From NCBI GenBank assembly GCA_018417955.1, contig JACTVC010000026.1, forward strand, positions 248,001 to 312,000: a DNA stretch of 64,000 nt, in the 5' to 3' direction. The stretch comes from Laccaria trichodermophora. Lineage: Eukaryota; Basidiomycota; Agaricomycetes; Agaricales; Hydnangiaceae. Positions 58,201 to 64,000 of the stretch are shown one piece after another. A program made the position numbers and the translations under genes. Within the stretch, counting starts at the first letter, position 1. Every line of letters starts with the position of its first letter. Below the pieces are notes generated by a model. That model was given only the letters and a program-made list of their open reading frames with translations. It ran no database searches and was not told the DNA's origin.

Positions 58201-61137
58201 ATGCATTCTTACACTTCAAGCTATCGCACCGCCCTGGACACTCGAGTAACATCTACTAGGAGATCCAGCGCAACCAGCTACCTGGCTAAGCCATGCGTTG
58301 ACTCCAGGATGATTGCTCGGTTACCCATGTTCGAGATCCAGTCCCATCGTATCGTGCAGATAGGAGAGGAAGCTTGGGAGTTGTGGTCTCCGAACTCCGT
58401 ACAACTTCCATTCCTACCTGGCTTGTTGGAAGATCATTTCAAAGTTGACTTGGCCAGCCGTCGTTCAGACCGTCAGAGTGATGGGCACTTGGGAAGATTC
58501 GACGCCTGCGTATCGCCTCAGTATCCAACAGGGCATCCTGGGTGGGCTCCACACGTTCGACGTTTTCCCCCATCGCCAACGGGCTATCCAGAATTCTCTT
58601 GCATTTTGGACGTCACAGACGCACACAGTTCAGTCCTAGGATCTTACATCAAAGAATTGCAACAACGGAATGCCAGCCTAGATGATCACATTGAATTGCT
58701 TCGAAGAAACAGCTGTCGTAATACTTCTATTGCATTAGAGGAAGTGTGGCGATGTTATAATCCTACATTCACTCGAGATGACATAAACGACCTCCGTTCG
58801 ATATGCTCCTTCGACAAAGCCTTAGACGACGTGACGCAGCTACAGCGGAAGTTCAAATTGAAAGCTGCATGGATAGATTGGGTAGAGCAACAACAGACTA
58901 CCCCGTCTTGGTCTCGAATGTCGAATTGTCTCCTGGACATGGTGGACGATTCCTACATGGGCGTTTGGATTAATGGGGAATGTGAGGAAGAGATCGATTG
59001 GTTACTGGCGCACCAGATCCCATGCTTTGTAGCACACAAGCTAATGGGAGATGAGTTGGATCGCCTATTTGACACTGGGCATGGTCGAAGAGACACAACG
59101 TTCATTCAGGGCACTCCCATCGAGAATTTGAGTCTCCCTCACAATCGGATCGAACCTTTCCTACGTAGACAACGAGTTATCATCACTAAATCCAACGTCG
59201 ATGAGAACATAGGAACTGAAGAGCCCTCCGACCTGCCTGAGTCATTGTCTGCCTCTTTCTCTCTGACCCACAGGGAATGGTCGAGAGGAGGTCCGGCTCC
59301 CATTGCATATTCTATGGCCCCCCTTTCCAGCTTGTCTGCTCAACCTACGTCCCCGTCATCTTCCTCTCCTTTGTCAGGATTGGACTTCTCTAACTGTGGG
59401 GCTGAGCCTCTTGACATGGTAGAAGTCGATCCTCGCCGAGTAGCTTGGATCCGCCCTCCCCCGATCATGCGTCCTTTAGGGGGTAAATGGGCTAGGTGGG
59501 CTGAAAAGGACGTGGATGGAGAGATATTCGTGACAAGAGTGGGGAAATCCTACAAGGATTTCGATGGCGTATCTTATTTTGACCGTTCGTTTAACCATGA
59601 GGTCATTCTGATGAGCACTGCGCAAATGCTCCCGGGTGCTGTCTCAAAACCCGAAGCGTTCAGATTCCCCTGCCCTAGGCACTTACATTTCGCTGAGACC
59701 CCTCAGAACAAAGCACCACGTCCCGCCAAGGCTTCCCCCTGGTTATACATGACCAAATATCCAGTTCCCACGGACATAGGGCTACAAGCCATGTACCCAA
59801 AAGCGGAGGATCTCCCGCTCAAGGACGAGTTCAGAGCAGGACCGTCAAATCGACCACCGTCGCCCCCACCCAGTCCCGGCAATCCTCCAGGCAATCCACC
59901 CCCTCCACTTCCATTAATGGTTGATCCCTTCAACTCACCGGACCACCTGGGCGTTCCAGACAGTGAGCGCCCCGTCTCTCCAGCGGACTCTCTGATGGGA
60001 GCTCCCCCAGAAGTAGATTGGGACCTGGAGTTGGATGAACCGATGGGGCCTCAGATCCCCATGCAGTCCCTCGAGGATATCGAAATGGATATTGTGGATT
60101 TGGGAGACGTGCCCTCGCCCTCTTGAAGTCCTGCGGCCCCGTCACCAATTCAGCCATTCCGTGAAACATCGGTTACTCCACCACTCCCCCACACCCAGTC
60201 TATCGTGAGTTCTTCGGTTCCCCCCTCTGCTCCTGAACCTTCGTGCCAGAGCCCTTCTTGTTGCAGTAGTCGTAAGCATGCTTGCCAGCGTTCCCCTTCC
60301 CCTCCGAGACGGAGAAGCAATCACTCCCCCTCCCCTCCTCCAAGACGGAGGGGCGATAACTATCGCCTGAGACCTCCCTCGTATTCTAGAGGAAACAACT
60401 GTTCCAACCTGTGGCCGGCCACCACCGCTACTAACGCGTGGTCGGCCCCCAGCGATCCTCAGAACTCTTGGGCACAGGCATCGGGGTCTAACGGGTGGTC
60501 AGTTCCCAATACCTTCTCAACGGGGCTGATTCCTCTGCCCTGGGGGGCATCTCCCAGGTACATGCCATGGGGTGTTAACCCAGCGACAGCGGCCCCATGG
60601 TCAGCCCACTACCCAGGGTACTATCCTTCAGAGCATGCTCCCATGCCAAACTGGCCTCCTTTCGGATTCCCACCTGCACCAATTCACAACTGTCCTTCAT
60701 GCCACAACTGTGCCTCGTGCGGTCGCCCTTCCCTGCAAGCTGGTAACGATATTCACCATGAGCTCGCTCCGGACACAGTTGCACCATCTCTGTTAGGCCG
60801 TCTACGCTCACCATCCATCGCAGGTCTGTCTCGCGACCTGCCCGTCACTGTGCCAGCTCCATCTATACCGTTAGCGCAACGATTACGGAATCCTGCCCCC
60901 TTAGCTGAGCGTTTGCAACTACCTACCTCATTGGCTCAACGGATGCAAGGACCGCCTCCCGAATTCGTTCAAGGGTCCTCCTCCAGACCCTTATGGAGTT
61001 CCTTACCAACTGCAGCGTCCACTAGTCACACACGCCATAGTCGTAGAGCAGGTCGAGCACAAAAGGAGGAAGACGAAAGGCAAGCAGAGGAAGGCAAACC
61101 ACCATCGGGCAAAGGAAAACAAAGGGATCGGAGGTGA
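58201..61137 (+). pseudogene. extra 3' frame of the Gypsy (ORF3), one nonsense codon
   Basis: One frame runs from ATG 58201 to 61137, broken only by TGA at 60124-60126; both sides are in phase, so the stop (CGA to TGA would fit) split one 978-codon gene. The first part looks folded (RIVQIGEEAWELWSP, YIKELQQRNASLDDHIELL, GVWINGECEEEIDWLLAHQIPCFVAHKL). The second is low in complexity: RRRSNHSPSPPPRRR, CPSCHNCASC, and LAQRL/LAERL/LAQRM repeats. It sits where retroviruses have env but shows no signal peptide or membrane segment. Similar proteins of unknown role occur widely in basidiomycetes, as far as I recall. Confidence 0.75.
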
Positions 61138-61174
61138 GAGGGGCCAGTCCAAGGCGTAATACGAGTCTGCGCGC

Positions 61175-61181
61175 AGAGGGG
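61175..61181 (+). other. polypurine tract of the Gypsy
   Basis: AGAGGGG three bases before the 3' LTR could prime plus-strand synthesis. A second purine run, GGAGGTGAGAGGGG, is at about 61131-61144. Confidence 0.55.
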
Positions 61182-61184
61182 CAT

Positions 61185-61565
61185 TGTGATACGGAGTTCG
61201 GGATACGCGCAGGCACGGCTTACTAATCACATAGTCATATCGCTTGTACATTCTTGAGGACCTTTAGACATTAAACCACCATCATCTTGCTAACAAGCTC
61301 GCGTGATGAGTCTAAGGTGTCCACTGCTGGTAAGACCAAGGGTGAGCCCCCTTACAATGCTCCCTCCTCCACAGGATATGAGAGCCCTCCTCTGGGTTAA
61401 CGAGGGTCTGCCTAGGACTTCTAGGCAACCCTAGGAGACGAGCGCGACCACAACAGTCACGTTCTCTCCTATCACTTCTATTCATCTACTCTACACTACG
61501 ACAATCGACTACGGTACTACGAGACTTCACACGCACGAAGTCCCCGCACGCACTGAGGTTTCACA
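61185..61565 (+). repeat. 3' LTR of the Gypsy
   Basis: 381 bp, the partner of 7592-7972. At most of the CpG sites that differ, this copy keeps the CG and the 5' LTR has TG or CA. It is followed by the duplicated CTCAT. Confidence 0.97.
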
Positions 61566-62517
61566 CTCATCGTCAGCTTCAATAAAGTTGCAGCCCCGTT
61601 TTCGGGCAGCCAATGGCTCCAGCGGGGCAACTGGGAAATCAGCAACACTGTCCCGATGCTCAATGGCAACTGGGGAATCAGCAACATCCCCATGCTCGAT
61701 GTCTTCCACATCATCCTCACCCTTGCTACCTTCGTCTGTCACTTCATCTTCTTTGTTGGTAGGTTCCGTCAACAAATGTGTGATTATGGACATGTCAAGC
61801 ACACCTTGCTCTTTCTGGCCATCCCTAGATAATGGTTAGTGAGGAAAGCTGTGAAAAAAAAACCGGGCTGTGAAGTCCATGTCGGCTTTACCATTACCGG
61901 AGACTGTGGGAAAAGGCTCAAAAGGCGTTCTAATCATCCGCGTTGGCCTTTCAGAGCTTTTGAACAGTATTAACAAAAAATTCGTTTAAGGCTCAATTGC
62001 CCTCGCCCTCCCCCCCTACGTCGTGTCCCCTGGCAAATTCCGACATACCCCTTGATGGGGACGAGACTAGAATTCTTATTGAACAGGCCAGATCCTCGGG
62101 ATCAATTGTGATCACTTCTGATCCCGGTTGAGGGTGGGCAACTGGGTCCATCGCATTATTCAACGTCTTGGCGGCTCTGACATCATTATTGGCTTCAATC
62201 CTTTTGTTCCGCTGGAGGATATTGGAGAAGGAGAGGTTCTTTAAAAGCTGGATAACAGCAGGAGAAGTATGGGTACGAGGGACACAAGGCTGCATGCTAT
62301 CAAGAGTACCATGAGACTGCGCATCTGTGGAACCTGCAGAACCAGCCTGAGTAGGAGCAGTAGATGGAGTGCCGGTAGGAGCAGTAGAAGAGTTGGCAGA
62401 AGCATCAGCCATCATTGAGGAAAAGTCAAAAAAATTTGTGAGTTGACCGAGAAGAAAATTTTTAGCGTCAGAACCAGAAACAAGGTGATGGGAGACACGC
62501 TCCCAGAAAATCGACAT
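61566..62517 (-). pseudogene. host PHD-finger gene, 5' part
   Basis: Minus strand. The first recognisable exon starts at MSIFWERVSHH (62517) or MMADASANSS (62413) and is Ser/Thr/Ala-rich, then PAVIQLLKNLSFSNILQRNKR. After an intron ending CTAG at about 61830 the frame GQKEQGVLDMSIITHLL...PVAPLEPLAARKRGCNF runs to EADDE, where the Gypsy cuts it. It continues into the PHD finger at 7591. An acidic stretch (EDEVTDEGSKGEDDVED) precedes the finger. A nuclear chromatin role is likely from the PHD finger; the exact gene is not recognised. The insertion removes the finger, so the protein is truncated. Confidence 0.65.
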
Positions 62518-62880
62518 GTATTAATACCTACGAGGGTGAGATGTCTGGTTCTGACGCAGATGTTATCTTATCCTAAGATGAGTTTGCACTCGTGCCTCAC
62601 ACTTACTCATCACGGAATCTTAGAGCCTCGAGTCGGTCTTAGAAGCATGTGGCATGTCTATGACGGGCGGTTGAGCAGGGAAATGTGCACACTCCGGTCC
62701 ATTTCGGGGAGGCAATAAACGCCCGCTTGACATGAGGCGTACCAAACAAAACACCTCATGTATGAATTATTGCTTGGCTCCAGGGTTTCTTCCACACCCC
62801 ACATCTTTGCCTCCTTTGCCTCCTGATCGAAGCACGCCAGCCCCACAAAGAAGAAAGAAATCGACGACACCAAGAAGGGG
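62518..62880. other. spacer without a recognised gene
   Basis: Lies between the minus-strand PHD gene and the plus-strand remnant. Short frames here show no convincing protein features. Confidence 0.4.
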
Positions 62881-63000
62881 ATCGAAAATGTCTACCCATC
62901 AAGAGTCTAGATGCGTGAGAGAAGACTCAGAGGAGGGTAACCTTCCGCTGCCCTGTTCCCAGGAAGGTAACGGGCATTTGTTCGACATTCAATCCACATC

Positions 63001-63516
63001 CCCTCACGCAATCCGCCTGCTTTACTTCATGTGTTGGACGATAAAGCGACCGCAGCGCAGACCATCAGCGGTCTCGCGTTCACAGTACACGAACCTGGCG
63101 AGAGTGGGGCGACAGATGAATTACAAGACTGGGAATCGGTCTCAATAGACGTTGCTCACGTGAGTCAGTTTTGAAGGCTGTAGAAATTAGAGCGTTCTGA
63201 TCACTGAGATCCGTATTAGGAATTCAAAGACTATGTTGGAGTTGTGTTGGGGAATACTCAAGTCGCGCCGGTAACTGAGATTATGATGGATTATGACATC
63301 ATCAATAACATGCACTAGGAAGGATTATCTCAAGAGAATACGGAGATTCCATGCTTGCTGAAAGTCGCCGATGCCTTGGCAATGAACACAGTGATTAACA
63401 CGCAGAATCCGAAAGATTGGTTGGACGCGAATATTAAGATGATTTGTGAGATTGCGAACGGCCCATGTCCCGATCTTGGTGTCCACCATGCACACATCCA
63501 GAACTCCCTCTTCCCC
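63001..63516 (+). pseudogene. exons of an unknown plus-strand gene, probably degraded
   Basis: The frame ALLHVLDDKATAAQTISG...LQDWESVSIDVAH ends at a GTGAGT donor (63160). A 60-bp intron ends TAG at 63219, and the frame continues EFKDYVGVVLGNTQVAPV. It later reads LLKVADALAMNTVINTQ and DWLDANIKMICEIANG up to a GTAAGC donor at 63517. One in-frame TAG follows NNMH near 63316. Exon phase and protein-like composition support a real gene, but the parts upstream of 63000 and downstream of 63617 do not assemble cleanly and the gene may leave the window. The family is not recognised. Confidence 0.45.
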
Positions 63517-64000
63517 GTAAGCTCGAGTTAATTTCATTGAGGTCGTTGGCTTGAAGTTATTCAGCGTTTATATATTTACACTCTTGCGTGTCTGAAGTAT
63601 CTGCCATTGCGTTTTAGGTATGTCCATCCCAACCCCGATTTATTCTGATAGGCGGACCTCTACTCTCTATAGGAAACGCTTTGGGAAAAACGACTCGGCG
63701 GAACTGATGAACACATTCACTCAGTGGAGTGCGCTCGATGAAATCAGGCGTTTGGCGCAATTTCGAACAACCAGAAGTTCTCTCTTGAGAGTCCTCAAAA
63801 GATGTAGCGGCTTGGTATGTCCTCATAATTTTATAATGCGAAAGCGATCGAATTAAGTTTGAGTGCTTAGCCTTCCTCGGAAATCCTGGGGGGAATCGTT
63901 AACTATGATCTTTGCGCGATTGGGGCACAAATCGTTGTGACGTTCCCTGACCGTCAGCGCATGTCGCCTTTATTAAATCCTAGGCATCCGCGCGAGGTAT

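Larger units (their letters stand above)
7592..61565 (+). mobile_element. Ty3/Gypsy chromovirus, inserted in the PHD gene and itself interrupted three times
   Basis: Both LTRs are 381 bp, start TGTGATACGG and end GGTTTCACA, and are flanked by the 5-bp duplication CTCAT (7587-7591 and 61566-61570). The inner order is gag, aspartic protease, reverse transcriptase, RNase H, integrase, chromodomain, then a long extra frame. That is the Ty3/Gypsy order, and the chromodomain makes it a chromovirus. Its own length without FBA-2, KDZ-L and FBA-3 is about 12.7 kb. It is dead: besides the insertions it has a frameshift near 51018-51027 and TGA stops at 52219 and 60124. Confidence 0.96.

Noticed and set aside
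58201..61137. Retroviral envelope gene
   Set aside because: The position fits, but there is no signal peptide, membrane segment or fusion-like region.

Overview
The window looks like repeat-rich chromosome from a filamentous basidiomycete, probably an agaricomycete. Genes have many short introns (about 49-75 bp, GT..AG). A chromodomain Ty3/Gypsy retrotransposon sits beside KDZ-type DNA transposons with cysteine clusters and a TET/JBP dioxygenase, a combination known from mushroom-forming fungi. I see no rRNA, CRISPR or bacterial features.

Nearly everything is one stack of nested mobile elements, with most boundaries fixed by target-site duplications (TSDs) and several by reading frames that rejoin exactly. 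Level 0: a minus-strand host gene with a C-terminal PHD finger (62517-61566, then 7591-7323) is split by a Ty3/Gypsy chromovirus (7592-61565; 381-bp LTRs, TSD CTCAT). Level 1: the Gypsy is split three times: by palindromic foldback FBA-2 (10451-15524, TSD TCCTGAAG) in gag; by a 32.5-kb element, KDZ-L (17886-50383, TSD GGCAGAGGC), between protease and reverse transcriptase; and by foldback FBA-3 (53886-57611, TSD GCACCAG) between integrase and chromodomain. Level 2: KDZ-L is itself split by KDZ-S2 (33339-38561, TSD GCCCAGTGG) and by foldback FBB-1 (40832-48764, TSD GAAACTGCC), both inside the same KDZ-L gene. Level 3: a Helitron remnant (43882-46159) lies inside FBB-1. Left of the host gene, positions 1 to about 6668 hold KDZ-S1, related to KDZ-S2 and running off the window edge; it is split by foldback FBA-1 (165-4481, direct repeat TGTAGACCA).

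Without its insertions KDZ-L is about 19.3 kb. In order it holds: left terminal repeat, GGCCGA-type repeats, an array of tRNA-derived repeats, a TET/JBP-like dioxygenase gene (+), an unknown gene (-), a KDZ transposase with a CxC2 cysteine cluster (-), a gene with a SANT/Myb-like start and a long charged tail (+), a SIFDFQ-repeat gene (-), a cysteine-cluster coiled-coil gene (+, twice interrupted), and the right subterminal repeats. A 5-methylcytosine-oxidase-like gene carried with a transposase suggests an element that edits its own methylation. The enzyme here has lost a key arginine.

Many of the single-base lesions fit C-to-T change at CpG: 11 of 12 LTR differences are CpG transitions, and all four in-frame stops in otherwise open Gypsy and KDZ frames are TGA in place of a possible CGA. 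This points to CpG methylation of the repeats. The three FBA foldbacks share ends and a conserved arm module. Their mirrored internal junctions suggest that whole arms were copied as palindromes rather than produced by ordinary insertion.
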